Positions 1-12,742 are shown, counted from the first letter of the stretch. The stretch: DNA of 64,000 bases from Bombyx mori (GCF_030269925.1 NC_085107.1:10788001-10852000), one strand, 5' to 3'. The notes: generated from the letters alone by a model not told the origin. Numbers and translations are program-made.

Positions 1-592
1 TGATTTTTCTCAATTCTTAATTTAAAAATTTCCACATTTTTCCATCGAAACATTTACATATGATAGTAATAGTTTAAAATTATGTTCTTCGCATTCCATC
101 ACATAAGAAGCGGTCCGTTTACCTTACGCTACGGGAGAAAGGAAGAAATATATTCAAAAGTGATTGTGGTGAAGTCGATTTATTAAACCTACGTTTAAGC
201 TCGAAAACCTGTTTGTGTCGTATTCCAGTTGTGGTCACGTGACTCAATTCATGTTCTATAACACAGTAAAGTTACATTTTGCTATGATATGTAACTTATT
301 TATGTATTAATAAAGTATATTGTACTAAGTAACTATACGATCTTATTTTTACCACGTCTTTACTAACTCACTATCTTGTATATCCGCTTGGATGAAAGTT
401 TGTAATTGATTTTAAACTAAAACGCTGATGTGCTAGAAACTTGAAATTTTGTTTCGGAAAATCAGGAGCAAACCGCCCTAATTGCGTTAATGCATTAGGG
501 GTGGTAGGGGGGATATTTTTGGAGCCACTAAAATTTCATATCACTTACAACCTCAGCCTAGACAGGCCTCAGCCGAAATAACTACTGATTAC
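1..592. other. AT-rich DNA, no gene seen
   Basis: No ORF or recognisable repeat could be supported here. The sequence is AT-rich silkworm-type intergenic or intronic DNA that leads into a SINE copy. Confidence 0.5.
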
Positions 593-834
593 TACCGGTG
601 GTAGGATCTCTTGTGAATCCGCACGGGTAGGTACCACCACCCTGCCTATTTCTGCCGTGAAGCAGTAATGCGTTTCGGTTTGAAGGGTGGGGCAGCCGTT
701 GTAACTATACTTGAGACTTTAAAACTTATGTCTCAAGATGCGCATTTACGTTGTGGATGTCTATGGGCTCCAGTAATCACTTAACACCAGGTGGGCTGTG
801 AGCTCGTCCACTCACCTAAGCAGTAAATAAAATG
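593..834 (+). mobile_element. Bm1 SINE, 3' body (5'-truncated)
   Basis: The body starts at the block resembling CTGGTGGTAGGACCTC, runs through GCAGTAATGCGTTTCGGTTT and the GTGGGCTGTGAGCTCGTCCA block, and ends in an AATAAA-like A-rich tail. The tRNA-like head is absent, as in most copies in this window. The family assignment is by recognition of the silkworm Bm1 consensus. Confidence 0.85.
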
Positions 835-914
835 AAAAAGAAAAATACCTGTACCACCACAAGAAGCCTGGTCGATCGTTCGTCACATCATGACCACTAA
901 TATCTCAATAAACA

Positions 915-1056
<142 letters not shown>

Positions 1057-1484
1057 AATCGGTCCCTCATTGCAGAGGATCGTGACTCCATCCGATTCCG
1101 TCAACTAGCTGTCTCCATCGATCCCATTCTGTATCTATCTACCTATCTATCTATCCTAGCCCGTCTAAATGTAGCCGCAATAGACATGTCGTGTCCAAAT
1201 TACATTTGCAGTCTCGGCACATTGACGTCAACTCAGCTCTAATCCGAGATATTGTTCGAACCAACCATGCTCATTTTCGATCGTAGTTCACGAATTCCAC
1301 CAATTCTCGAAGTCCAGACGAAGTACCTCAGGGACATGTGGGTCGTCAGATGCTTGGCTTTACTCTTAAGTACAGATCATTAACACAGAGACTTCGGATC
1401 ACACTTGGAAGGAGACACGCTACACCCCGGGTTCGGAGAGCCGGTAATCTACCTGTCCAAAGGACGACATGACACCGCATGCGG

Positions 1485-1640
1485 CCTCTTGCTCTTGAGT
1501 TGTTAGGTCTCCTTCGGAGGCGCTCGGGCAGCTGTTAGCAAAGCCCTCCCCTCCTGGCTGAGCCTTTACTCGCCCACCTATCCTGGTGAAACTGGAAAGG
1601 CCTAAGGACCACCAGTAATTCTTCAACAATAAAAAAAAAT
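1485..1640 (+). mobile_element. LINE 3'-UTR fragment, same 3' end as the two Jockey-clade copies
   Basis: The stretch matches the terminal 3' UTR of the LINEs at 25.0-27.9 kb and 50.5-55.7 kb. Shared blocks are TTGAGTTGTTAGGTCTCCTT, the Cys-codon-like GGCGCTCGGGCAG block, GTGAAACTGGAAAGGCC and CCACCAGTAA, followed by an A-tail. It is heavily 5'-truncated (about 150 bases). The sequence at 1400-1484 before it is unassigned. Confidence 0.75.
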
Positions 1641-4215
1641 GCGGCCTCGAAATATAGTCAGATGACCCAGACCATCCTGATGTACTTGCAGCCTATGCAA
1701 CGGCCTCGTAACTTTTACGTAAGGCCAGATACTAGCTCCATAAAGCATCCCAATGGAGTGTCATCGACCGCGCATTATCGAGGGTACGTCATCTGGTCGG
1801 TCCGGGACTTAGTCAGAAAGCCGGCTGCCATCAACATAAGCCTTTAAGACTGAAGACTGATGATTAAACAGAGAAACGAACGAACCGTAAAAATAATTTA
1901 ATTTTTATTTAAATGTTTTTGAAGCATTCATAAATTCTAAGGATTTTAGCGATAAAATAAATAAATTTGATACTTATTCATAAAAACATATATTATCTAT
2001 GAACACTTACAACGCTAGTGTTAGAAAACCTTCGCAAAATTTTTATGGACTTCTCAGTACTAACTCCTACGTCCTTGTTCCATATTCATTTAGGAATAGT
2101 GCTAATATTTTAAAAGTTATCGAGGAAGAAAACTCGAGAGAATTTTAAAGTAAATACCAAGCTCTGTTTGACCGCGCACGCCCAGAGGAATTTGCTAGAC
2201 GCTTACCAGTCTCGCTTTAAGTTCCGACTTCAGCTTGTTGATTTTAAGCACATCCGACTGATGAGAAAAGTTTTAAGCGGGAAGTATACTCAATTAGTGT
2301 TTTGTGAGATGTTCAAGTTTTCTTATAAGCTACATTCTCTGAACAAAGTAGGCATCCCTAAAACCCTCACGTGCGTCTTAACTTATCTGTTTGTTTCTAC
2401 TTCTCTTTGTATAAAAGCTACTCAAAAGTCACTGGATATCTGAACTTGCTTTTCGTACAAGTGACTTCAACAATGGCGACGACCTCCTGAAAGTAAATAA
2501 TTTTGGAATACAGTTTTAATCGCACTTTCTTTGTCTTGATAAATTCTTCTTACACATTCAAGTAGGTCTTACGAATTATAATCTACATTGTCATTGACGT
2601 TACTGTTCAATTAATTAAAACAACATTACGTTTGCTACTCGACGTAACCCCTCTCCGTCATTGAACACGAACTTCGTATGATTGAAGATTCTCAATTACC
2701 GAGATGTGACACATACCTTGAACTATAAGCATTGACCGGGCACAGAATTAATGCTCGTTTGCTAATGATTTAGACGTATTTTCCCCTCACATGCCGTTAT
2801 TTACTCGAAGGTCAGCGTCTGAAAAAGAATGGTATGATTCGAGTCTTATCCAACAGAGGCCTTGGCACGACCTTTCCAATACATTCACCCACTAAATTAA
2901 GTAAAGATGAAATTGCGTCGCAACTTAGTTTCAATTTAGCCTCTATGATAAACGGTAAGTGATTCACTGTGTGAGTTATATGTCTCAAGGCGAAAATTGA
3001 AATCAACTGAGACATTTTTCCATTAACATTACGAATGTTTCCAAAAAACGTTTACACTATTTATTTTAACTACATCAAAAAAGTATATGTGGGAATCTTT
3101 CTTCTATTGTACCGTTATCAATTTAAATTCTAACATAATCTTACAACGTTCATACGTTATGCATCTTAAAATATGAGCTCGTATTTAGTAATACGATATT
3201 GTGGAACTGTAATTACCTTACACGACAGGAGAAAGGTGCTGATCGTGTTTGGAGTCTAAAGGTGAACGCATGCTTTACGACAGAAATAGAATAGACAGTG
3301 GGTTCGGTTTTGAAAAAAATCCAGACGAGCATTCAACTCACCACGGGTATGCATCCAATAAAACCTTAATATTATCTACTACGTCAACGTTATTACAGCT
3401 TGAAGCGTTACTGAGAGTATGTGTACAGTACACCCTTTAGATCTCTAAGCACGTATACAAGTTATATTGGAGTTCTTGGAGAGGAAGCCGCCTGCTGAGA
3501 CGCGGGACACATACGTTACTTTAAAGTGATGTTTTGCTAAATTTAATTTAATAAAAAACACTGTTCTAGCTTAGCTTCCTAACCAAGTGTCGTTTTCTTA
3601 GGTCAGTTTATTGTCTTTTCATCTTGAGACAAGCCCACCTTACGACCTATATAAGAGATTACTTAATACTTAGAAGTTACAAGTTTTAAGCTATTGCATA
3701 GCTTTTATCGCGGGCCTTGAGCGCCGGCGACCGAATCATGAAATTCCGTAACGAAAAAAACCTTACACCCCTCACTCCGCCTACCATGTAGCTCGCGTTC
3801 AACACATTCACACGTTACGCTTGTGTAGTGTTTGTGAATAAGTGCATGGCGTGACGTCACACTGCATGCGCATCATGAAATGTCTGCCCATCTCTCTCTC
3901 GCGCGGTCTAGCTTATGAGTGTGAAGGGGAAAGTTAAGGTTTTGCTTTTATTAATGTTTAATATAGCGTGGTCTTGTTTTATTATTGTTTTACACTCTCG
4001 GGCAGAGAGATACGGGAAGAGATAGACATGTGTACTATTCTAAGCCAGCATATGATTCAATTGATGATGAATTGTCACATTTGCTCATGGACAGCACCAG
4101 TGCCAGGCACCTACTTAACTGCAACTGTGAGTTAAAAACTCAAACATCAAAGGAAATACATTTTCTACCGACGAAACTTCTACCGGTACAAGGGTAAAAG
4201 AAGATCCGACCTTTA
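1641..4215. other. Unassigned region, no supported gene
   Basis: Short ORFs exist (for example 2168-2443) but have no recognisable domain or gene structure. A more GC-balanced patch at about 3700-3960 contains the palindrome GTGACGTCAC (3851-3860) and a CT-rich run. This could be a repeat terminus or a promoter-like patch; neither can be shown. Confidence 0.4.
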
Positions 4216-4663
4216 TCTATGTATTAATACGTGAAGCAAAAACTTTGTATCCCTTTTTACGAAAATTTTGCAGACGGAGGAGTATAAAATTTTCCATACT
4301 TGTAGAGAATATAGAGAAGAAATGCACAATGCTAATATTTTTTTAAATAATGCATAAAAAATACATTAAATCAATAAAGAAAACATTACACACACTACCA
4401 TGTATTTGACACAACACATACATAAAAATATACTCTTTGCTTACCGTCAATTGGGAAACTTTTGTTATTGCTTAAAGTCTGTGGTCGAATTGAAAATAGA
4501 TTAATATTGTTTGTCTTTAATATTATTGATCTATAGTGCACTTTTGGCGAATACTGTGATTATAATATCGAAATATAAAGTGTTTGACAATAGAACCATA
4601 ATAATGTTTAAACTTATAATTTCAATTAATTTTAGTCGAATCTCGACTACTGCAGGGCCACTT
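4216..4663 (+). mobile_element. Helitron-like non-autonomous element (uninterrupted copy)
   Basis: It begins A|TCTATGTATTAATACGTGAA and follows the same order of blocks as the element at 48904-49753: the CTTTGTATCCCTTTTTACGA block, the GACGGAGGAGTAT block, TGCACAATGCTAATATTTTT, then ATTAAATCAATAAAGAAAAC. The 3' end (near CTACTGCAGGGCCACT) is diverged and lacks an intact CTAG. It has no coding capacity. The Helitron assignment rests on the TC start and on the CTAG end of the sister copy. Confidence 0.6.
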
Positions 4664-5427
4664 TATTTACTTAATTACAGGTGCAACAGTAACGCAGTCA
4701 TTCAAGACGTGATGAGACACTCATGAAACGTCACGACCTCGTGACGTCTGCTTTTCCGATAAATATGAATATTAAACAGTGAAACGTAATTTTTTTTAAT
4801 AATTCATATCTATTTATTTATGTAAAGGAATATTCTATGTTCGTTTCTTTCGTTCATCACTTATGCGTTCTTATGCTGTACATTCGATTGTGATCAGATT
4901 GGTACAGTTGTAGATGGCATGCCATGGAAAGGTTTGCATCTATCAACGTACGAAAAATTGTCTGCGAATATTTACAAAAAATCAATGTTTTTCATACAAT
5001 TAACGAAAGTCACGATAGAGCTTGATCTGACTTAACTACTTTGAAATAAATTCTATGTGTACGTATTATCTGAAACTTACAGAATACTTATGTATGTGTA
5101 TGGACGAGGTAATCAGTTTCAAAATATTATTTCAAAGATACTATCCTACTCTACTCTATATACGATCCTATTCTGATAAATAATTATTCATTAGATTATG
5201 AAATAGAATATATGGGTAGTATCATATTCCCAACCACCAACCACCACCCACCACCACCAACCACCAACAAAAGGTTACTGTTTCTCCATGTCATCCGTGA
5301 GTAATATTCTAAATTCTTCGAAAGAGGTGGTCAAACTTGGACAGATATGCATGTATTATTACAGCTATTTATGTGGCGAAGTCTTCGTGCATCCTGCTTT
5401 GTAAGGATGGAGTAGGAATTAAGTTAA
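4664..5427. other. Unassigned; CCA-rich low-complexity tract
   Basis: A (CCA/CCAA)n low-complexity tract lies at about 5229-5270. Nothing else could be recognised. Confidence 0.5.
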
Positions 5428-5832
5428 CCTACCCGGTCGGCGGTGTATCGCGTTACGACCGGGCGGGCTGGATCTGACCCAGTGGGGTATCCCGGAACAC
5501 CGGCGGCCTGTTAAGCCGCTATACCGCTGAGACTGGCGTCGTTGTTCGCCGACTATCGCCTCGACGATCTGTCGGTTGGGCGTCCTCGGAGTGGCGCCGC
5601 GAGTCTGGTTGTAGTGTTGACCGCGGCAACTCCCCTACTCTGACCGGGTTCCGACCCCGGGACGTCGGGTGTAAGAGTGCAAGGGAGTCGTTTAGTGCGA
5701 TAGGGCCCTAAAACTCTTTGGGCCCGCGATATGCTGCCAACATCTGCAGATTGTCAAGTCCCACCTATCCCGCGCGCCCCTTTGGCGAGGGGACCCCGTA
5801 AGAGGTTCGACCCCGGCCCGAAAAAAAAAAAG
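5428..5832 (+). mobile_element. GC-rich LINE 3' end with A-tail and target-site duplication
   Basis: This island is sharply more GC-rich than its surroundings, ends in an 11-base A run, and is flanked by near-identical direct repeats: AGGAATTAAGTTAA on the left and AGGATTTAAGTTAA on the right. This is the signature of target-primed insertion of a 5'-truncated non-LTR element. No ORF or RT motif remains, so the clade is not determined. Confidence 0.65.
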
Positions 5833-6564
5833 GATTTAAGTTAATCTGTTTTGAGGACTAGCATTCACGTTATTAATGTCTTTGGTTCATCCATGGCACT
5901 AAAAAAAGAGTTAATGTGATTTTGAATCATAATTTAAAATCGATAAGCTGGTATAAGATTTATTTCAAATGCGCGTTTTGATAGCGGTCTAAATCTACAA
6001 ATAATTGCGACAACTGCAACTTTAACTTAATAAACAGAGTATGTCATTGGAAATTACTGTATCAGTATGTTTTTAAAACATAGAAGCAGAAAAATAGGTA
6101 CCCGTTATGTAATTAACTATATAAATTATTTCTTCACATACATACATAGCAATTAAGTTTGATTTTCATAACAATTTCACAATCCACATCAGCAAGTCAT
6201 TCATTGGTACGTTTATTTCGTCATTTCGCTCATCAAGAAATTTAATAACCGACATAAATATAATTGAACTCTTTAACACATGTTACACGTATTTTTCCGA
6301 ATACTTTTTACATAACGGTCGTAAAAGTCGAAGTGATAATTTCTCGAAATAGTCACATCACGGTCAGGGGCCCAAACCATTAGATTGAAATTAAAATTAC
6401 AAAACCATTTTGTTGACGTAACATTAATTGTCATTCAGCTGTGTGGCCTAGAATAGCATCACTCCTCTCGCCGATGTCTTTGAAAATGACAAAAGGAGTA
6501 GACAGATATTGTCATTGTCATTGACGCTCAGCAAGAAATATATCAGCGAACTTGCTATTACCAA
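5833..6564. other. Unassigned AT-rich DNA
   Basis: No gene or recognisable element was seen. Confidence 0.4.
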
Positions 6565-6953
6565 TGTGTATCGTGAGACCGTACAGGCGGGCACAGTCAT
6601 CAAGTCTATTTTTCCCTTACAGTGATAATTCGATTCGGCTTGAGGGGTAGTACAGCCGATATAATCAATTGCGAATTCGCACTTAAGATCTAAACACAGA
6701 CTGTAGCGTTCGTTTTGCGGTATCTATAGGCTATTTACTTGTGGTAGATCATCTTGTGAACCCGCACGGATAAGTACCGCCACCATCTTGCCTATTTCTT
6801 GTATATTCTGTCGTGAAGCAGTAATGCGTTTCGGTTCAAAGGGGTAACCATTGTAAAAACTAAGACAAAGAAATCATATCTCAAGGTTGGTGGCGTCATT
6901 TTTGTGTTTGATGCCTATGGGCTCCGATGACCATTTAACTCTAGGTGGGCTAT
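6565..6953 (+). mobile_element. Two old Bm1-like SINE fragments head to tail
   Basis: The second fragment (about 6741-6953) retains the GTGAAGCAGTAATGCGTTTC block and the GTGGGCT tail. The first (about 6565-6735) is much more diverged, with only a GGTTTGAAGGG-like and a GGGGCAGCCG-like block. Both lack the tRNA-like head. Confidence 0.6.
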
Positions 6954-8904
6954 CTTAATCAAAAACCCTTTGCTAACCCAAAGAAAATTATAAATAACAA
7001 TAAAATTTAAATCAATATTACATACATTCTTGCTAATCGTAATATTGTCACTGATGCAGTACAGGCAAAGGTTAGCTTCAACAAAATTATCTATTGTATT
7101 ATAATTCCTATTATCTATTAATCTTAGTAATATTAACACAAAGTAAAGTTGTCCTGCTTAAATCGAATGAAGCAATCGTGGTCTAGATATTAATGATCGC
7201 TCAAAAAGAACAAATTACATAGATCCTGCGTGTTCAAGGAGTTTAATATCAGGATTAAACCAGTTTTTTATCTCCAATACGATCCGTGGCTTCGATTGTA
7301 TGACGACAAACACTAACTTCATCCTTTAAAATACGATACAATAAAGGAAACAGTCTGTCATCGACACAACAAGACTATTATTAAAAATGAAACGACCAAC
7401 TTTTATGAGAGATGACTTGGGGTAATAGCAAAATTGAAAACGCTACGTTAAAGCAACAAAATGTTGTCAACAATTTGGATAGAACTAGTGAAACGAGGGC
7501 GCAGTTTTCGAGCTAACGACTGGGACTATTAGGAAATATTATATTATGAAATACATCCCATTATTTGAACGCGCCTCCATTTGTGCATTGATGGCACTGT
7601 GCTTAGTACGTTTCCTGAACCACCAAAAGCAAACTATACAAAGCGAATAAACCAAAAAATAACAATGTTCAGATCGATATAGTAGAAAAGATACAGAAAA
7701 AGTTATAGAAAAGTTAGTTTTACATTGTTATACTTAGAAGTGGACCATCATTAATTTACTTCTCTTGATTGATTTCGACTAAAATTCATTAACATTAATT
7801 TAACAATTACCTTTCTATTTTACTGCTCAGGGTCCTGAAAACAAATTTATAATTAAGGTAAGAAAATGTCAATGACAGCTTACTCTAACAGAGGAGTTGG
7901 AGCGAAAACGCAAATTTCACTAATAATTATAATAAACATGGCAACCTACGCACAGTATCTTAGGACACCAACAGAGACCTACCTGGCGTTAAAAACTCTA
8001 TGGTAAGTAGTAAATAAAGCTTAATGTAGTTCTGACTTTTGGATCGTCCACAATTTTTTAAAGACATGACACTTCTGTTTGACAAAAACCTGTCAATCAT
8101 TTGAAAAAAACTAACGAGACATTTAAAAAAAAACCTAATTCTTTATTTATGTCCATGCAAACTGTATCAAAATTTCGCAAATTAATAATTAATAAAAAAA
8201 AAACTTTTGAATATAATATTTGATACTTACCTACGTAATTAAAATTACAATATGCCGTCAACCATTTACTAATTAAATAAATTGCCAAAATGTTGCTAGT
8301 CCCGACGTCCATTGATATCTCGAAAACATTTACACCTTCAAAAAACCGAAACATATAGTGACGTACATCGAACATATTTATTCCAACTTCTAAATGACAG
8401 CCATGGGTATTACGTACCAATTATAATTGAAAGACGTATGAAAGCACAGAATTGTAGTTGAAAAAATAAATTATTATTACTTATCTAAAACACTGATTTG
8501 TAGCCGATTTTCCGAAAACACGCTAGTAATGTATCATGAATATTCATTGAAGTATCTACTTTCTAGGTCTATATTTTATAACATTGGATTTATATAACAA
8601 GTTAATAAGTTTAGATCGGTAACATAACCTTTTTCGTGACTCCGCGTACTTGATCTGATGCCAACGACCATTCATTCAGATTGGATGCTTTGAAAGACAT
8701 TTTACTGGCGTAATAAAAAAAATTACCCAAAAAATCTAAAATACATTTCCTTCCTAAATCTCGATGAGTCATGAAGAAAAACGCATTTATTTTGTAAAAG
8801 CAATAAGCTAGCTTACATTATAATATGTGTTATTTATTTATTATTCATATAAATGGTATGGAGACGAATTTAACCACTGAAGGATGGGATAGCCTTTATA
8901 CCGT
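6954..8904. other. Unassigned AT-rich DNA
   Basis: The only longish ORF (8097-8420, minus) has no recognised domain. It runs into a good-looking donor site (TAG|GTAAGTAT) on the minus strand near 8235, but no matching exon was found. No gene is called. Confidence 0.35.
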
Positions 8905-9035
8905 GAAATTGCGCCTCTAGCCCACTGCCTCAAGATGTAGTAGCATTTACGTTGGGATGTATCATCTAACACCAGGTTAGGTCTCAAATTATTCAACCCA
9001 TAACTAAAATGGCCGTAATTTGTCATTGTCACTCA
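8905..9035 (+). mobile_element. Very diverged Bm1-like SINE tail
   Basis: Weak similarity remains to the Bm1 blocks CTCAAGGTGGGTGG, CATTTACGTTGTAGATGT and TAACACCAGGTGGG. The call is tentative. Confidence 0.3.
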
Positions 9036-9117
9036 ATTGCACAACCAAGGCACTTCCTGCAACAAAAGACATTTCAAACTTTGCATAATGAAAAATAACT
9101 TTCTTTAACGTACCTTC

Positions 9118-10365
9118 TTCATATTTTGTTTTCATGTTTAAATGCTTTTAATAACGTCAATCACGACATCCTCTTATCCATTCTCTCCGATCTTAGGATA
9201 TGGAGTATTGGATTGGTTCTCGCTCTATCTTCGAGGACGTCAGCAGTCGGTACACATCAACGAGTCTTCGTCAAGTTGGTGTGATCTGCACTCTGGCGTT
9301 CCTCAAGGCGGCATTCTTTCTCCTCTACTAGTTTCAATTTGTATTAATCTCATAACCGAAAATCTTCAATGTGCGTACCACCTATATGCCGATGATTTGC
9401 AGCTTTATGCTCAGGCCGGAGTCGATAGTGTGTCTTCGGCAGTTGATAAAATAAATGACGACCTGTCCTACATTAAATCCTGGTCTGACAGTTTCGGCAT
9501 AAGTGTGATCGCGCCAAATGTCAGGCTATTATTGTTGGAAGTCAACGCTTGTTAGATCGGTTGGATATGGCATATGTCCCATCGGCTATATATGATGGCT
9601 CAACCATCATGGTGTCCAGTTGTAAAGGACCTAAGCCCATTTATTGATTTCAGCCTAAGTTGGCGAGTCCAGGTCATCTCCGTGTGTCAGCAAGTTACAC
9701 TTTCACTCTGAATGCTTTACCATCTGAAGAATTTCCTTCCGCCCGAGACCAAGACAATGCTCGTTCAAACTTTGGTCTTCCCCATGATCGGCTATGGTGA
9801 TGTGTGCTACTTTGACCTGAATGGTAGGCAGCGGCTTGGCTCTGCCCCTGGCATTGCTGAAGTCCATGGGCGACGGTAACCACTCACCATCAGGTGGGCC
9901 GTATGCTCGTCTGCCTACAAGGGCAATAAAAAAAAAACGCAGATCTACTCAAGAGACTTAACCTCTATAGCTGCGTTCGATTTATTTATAATCTTCGGCA
10001 ATACGATCACGTACCTTCTCATCGCTCCCAACTCAAATGACTCCCCATTCGACAACGCTGTAGCTTGCGTGCTCTCAGTACTTTTTACTCTTTGTTGCAC
10101 TTCCCAAATCCACCTGCTTATTTAACGACTTCCTTACAAAACTTAGGGTCTGACCACAGCCGAAATCTTCGTTCATCTCATAATCTTCTTCTTCGCTGTT
10201 CTCCACATAGTTCTGACTTTTTTACATTCTCCCTTCACTGTTCAATCTATTCTTCTATGGAATGCGCTCCCACTCAAAATAAGGCCTGCCGCTACACGTG
10301 AAGCGTTTAAAACGAGGGTTCGAGAACTTATTTCTCAGAGAGTTAGCAGAGTCATCTAATTGATA
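9118..10365 (+). pseudogene. CR1-like LINE reverse transcriptase remnant
   Basis: The longest open piece (9142-9555) carries reverse-transcriptase motifs: SGVPQGGILSPLL (usual form GVPQGSxLSPLLF) and the catalytic YADDLQLY box with both Asp residues. Downstream, frames shift, but the post-RT region is readable. It shows MLVQTLVFPMIGYGD, then after an inserted repeat NADLLKRLNLYSCVRFIYNL, then a WxALP-like segment and a KTRVRELISQ-type end near 10345. This C-terminal pattern (a QNxxxRxI region followed by a YL/WNxLP region) is typical of CR1-type non-LTR elements. The copy has lost the endonuclease and N-terminal RT part and is frameshifted, so it cannot be active. Confidence 0.75.
9823..9937 (+). 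mobile_element. Short A-tailed retroelement inserted in the CR1-like LINE
   Basis: About 115 bases starting at GGTAGGCAGCGGCTTGGC and ending GGGCAATAAAAAAAAAA interrupt the LINE between codons for Asp-Leu-Asn and Ala-Asp-Leu. The block containing CTGAAGTCCATGGGCGACGG and CCATCAGGTGGGCCGTA also appears in degraded form at 21838-21910 and 35233-35290. It therefore belongs to a dispersed family, probably the 3' end of another LINE or a SINE. Confidence 0.7.
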
Positions 10366-10456
10366 TTTATTTATGTATCTTTTATATGTATATATTTATG
10401 TATATGTATTTATTTAAGTACGAGTATTTTTATTCATAGATATAATGTATGTTATA

Positions 10457-10664
10457 TCTATACTAATATTATAAAGAGGAAAGATTTGTTTGTTTGTTTG
10501 TTTCGAATAGGCTCCGAAACTACTGGACCGATTTGAAAAATTCTTTTCCATTAGAAGCCGACATTGTCCCTGATGAACATAGGCTACTTTTTTTTTTTTT
10601 ATTTTTTTTTTTTGGTTTCATGTGTGTTTTAATGTTTCCGAAGCGAAGCGAGGGCGGGTCGCTA

Positions 10665-10665
<1 letters not shown>
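10457..10665 (+). mobile_element. Short Helitron-like element (209 bp)
   Basis: It starts A|TCTATACTAATATTATAAAG, contains the TTTGTTTGTTTG run and the GGCTCCGAAACTACTGGACC block, and ends in the hairpin-prone GCGAAGCGAGGGCGGGTCG followed by CTAG|T. TC at the 5' end, CTAG at the 3' end and insertion between A and T match the Helitron rule. No coding capacity. The same terminal blocks occur in the minus-strand copies at 16586-17012 and 58831-59268. Confidence 0.75.

Positions 10666-10703
<38 letters not shown>
10665..10703. repeat. (TA)n microsatellite
   Basis: A pure TA run directly abuts the CTAG end of the Helitron-like element and probably expanded from the AT target sequence. Confidence 0.9.
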
Positions 10704-10705
<2 letters not shown>

Positions 10706-12089
10706 TATACGTATGTTTAAGTAATATCACTATCACACTACACCTACCAAGGTTCATCTCAGCACGCCCCTAAGATAGACTGTCGGTGAATGCCTATGGC
10801 ATTAAGTCCGCCTTTATACTGTCAAGTATAGAAAGTTATAAATAAAATAAAAACCTAATCTTGAGTTCCCTTAAAGTTCGGAAATTACCGACATTAAAAG
10901 TTCCACTTTAATAAATTATTGGTAAAAGTAAGAAGTGTATTTATAATGTTACGTAACATACGATACGGGTCAGATTCTATGAGTAATCCAGTTTTTGTTC
11001 ATACAATCACATGCGTGGGCGTGCCGAATTTCGAAAAAAATCAAGTTTTTATTATTATATGATTACATAAATCGATTCATTCTTGTACGCGATAAAACTG
11101 ATATCGAAACGAATGAATCGATGGAATTTCTAATCGTTTTATGTACTATAAGGCACTTGATAAGGAATTCTCTTATGGGAGCCCAAAGTGAATGCTGTTG
11201 TCGACCATAAAGATTTATATCAATCACTCTATTGTATCGTTACAATAGAGCCTGCTGTGCTATTTATTTATTTATTTATCCTGTCCTTCGTTAAAATAAG
11301 CTGATTGATGCTACCCAGGTTTCTAGTATACCACCTTCTAGATTGATGGTACCGACGCTTCTCGTATACAATATAACTAACTAAAACAAGAGTTCAGAGT
11401 ATAGTTTATTGAAAAAGTGAAAACTCATAAATATATATACACTCGAGGTGACATTTGAGTAAGCTTCATTAAAACAATACAATGCTAATTTCGGTGCCAA
11501 GATGACTTCGAGCCCGAAGTATTGCCTTAACGTTTGCAATTCTGCATACAAATTTACATATCTCACACAATGTAGATAGTGATTCTAAGTTCCCATTCAA
11601 AACACTACATCGGGCTGCGTGAAATGCATTCCAATTATAAAATTTGTTCGATTGTGTAACAGAGGCTTTAGATATTACGTGACAAGGATTCGAGAACTTT
11701 ATGTCAAAAGTCAGATATTTTTTTTAGAAAAACACTAATTTGGTAACAAACTAATTTAGTAAAAACTCTGAGGACACCTTTTTTTTTAGAGGGAAAAATG
11801 CGATACCACAGGTACGCTATTGTACATAATATTATGAGCTAAAAACGAATATATCTAAATTTATGTTAATAAAATTTTTATTAAAAGAATGATTTTGTTT
11901 TTAAACCATAAAGGGGCGCGTATTTTTATTCCTTTACATTACCCGGATATTTTGTACGATCGCTTCATATTTGGTTCGCTGGCATCGTTGTTAGCTATAA
12001 GCGACGATGACAAGTACACGCTCTACTGATTAGACGTATTACGTACTAAAAATAAGATAAATGAGTTTTTCGCCAGCCGATATATACTG
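10706..12089. other. Unassigned AT-rich DNA
   Basis: No supported gene. Several TATTTATTTATT-type low-complexity runs occur (for example near 11262). Confidence 0.4.
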
Positions 12090-12322
12090 CTGGTATTAAT
12101 AGTGCGTATTGTAAGCTCACTTAAATAGGTATCATCATCCTACCTATCGCAGAAGCCATACTTTTCAGGTTGAGACACAATACAATTGAGACTTCGACCT
12201 CATGTCTCAAACTGGGTGGTGGTATTGAAATTATGATGTCTATTGACCTCATTTTAAATCTAGTGGTTACGTGTATCCAGTACAGTAAGTGAACTTGTTC
12301 ACTCACCCATTTACGCAAATAA
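12090..12322 (+). mobile_element. Diverged Bm1-like SINE, 3' body
   Basis: Recognisable blocks include CTACCTATCGCAGAAGC (from CTGCCTATTTCTGCCGTGAAGC), TTCAGGTTGAGACAC, a GGTGGTGGTATTGA block and the tail GTGAACTTGTTCACTCACCC ending in AATAAAAA. It is clearly older than the neighbouring full-length copy. Confidence 0.6.
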
Positions 12323-12742
12323 AAACGCCTTGCTACAGTAAATTCCGGTTGACGATCGCAGTACTTTGGTATAACCGAATAATCTGGTATAATTAGCGAA
12401 CATCTCAGGTGCCCTTACGCAACACATACATAATATTGTTATATTAATAAAGGTGATTGACATCAAAATCTCAATAACGTTGTAATACTGGAATGGATTA
12501 CAATTCTGTTAAACTCTTCATTGGAATGTGCTAGAAGCTTATAAGAAATGGATGGGTTTTGTTCGGCAATTAGGCAACCTTCCCCTTAGGATAGAATATG
12601 CGAGTAAAATTAGCGAAAAAATCGGAACGCAAACAAAACTAATTGGTGAGGAAGAAACCAGTTGATGAGAGAATAACACTAGGACAGTATTTGAAGCAGC
12701 TAGTATACCCACGTTCCATGAATAGCTTGACTAAAATAATTT

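Noticed and set aside
2168..2443. 91-codon ORF on the plus strand
   Set aside because: No domain, no splice signals in a consistent structure and no codon signal that sets it apart from its surroundings.
8097..8420. 107-codon minus-strand ORF ending near a good GTAAGT donor
   Set aside because: No matching downstream exon or recognised domain; it may be part of an unrecognised repeat.
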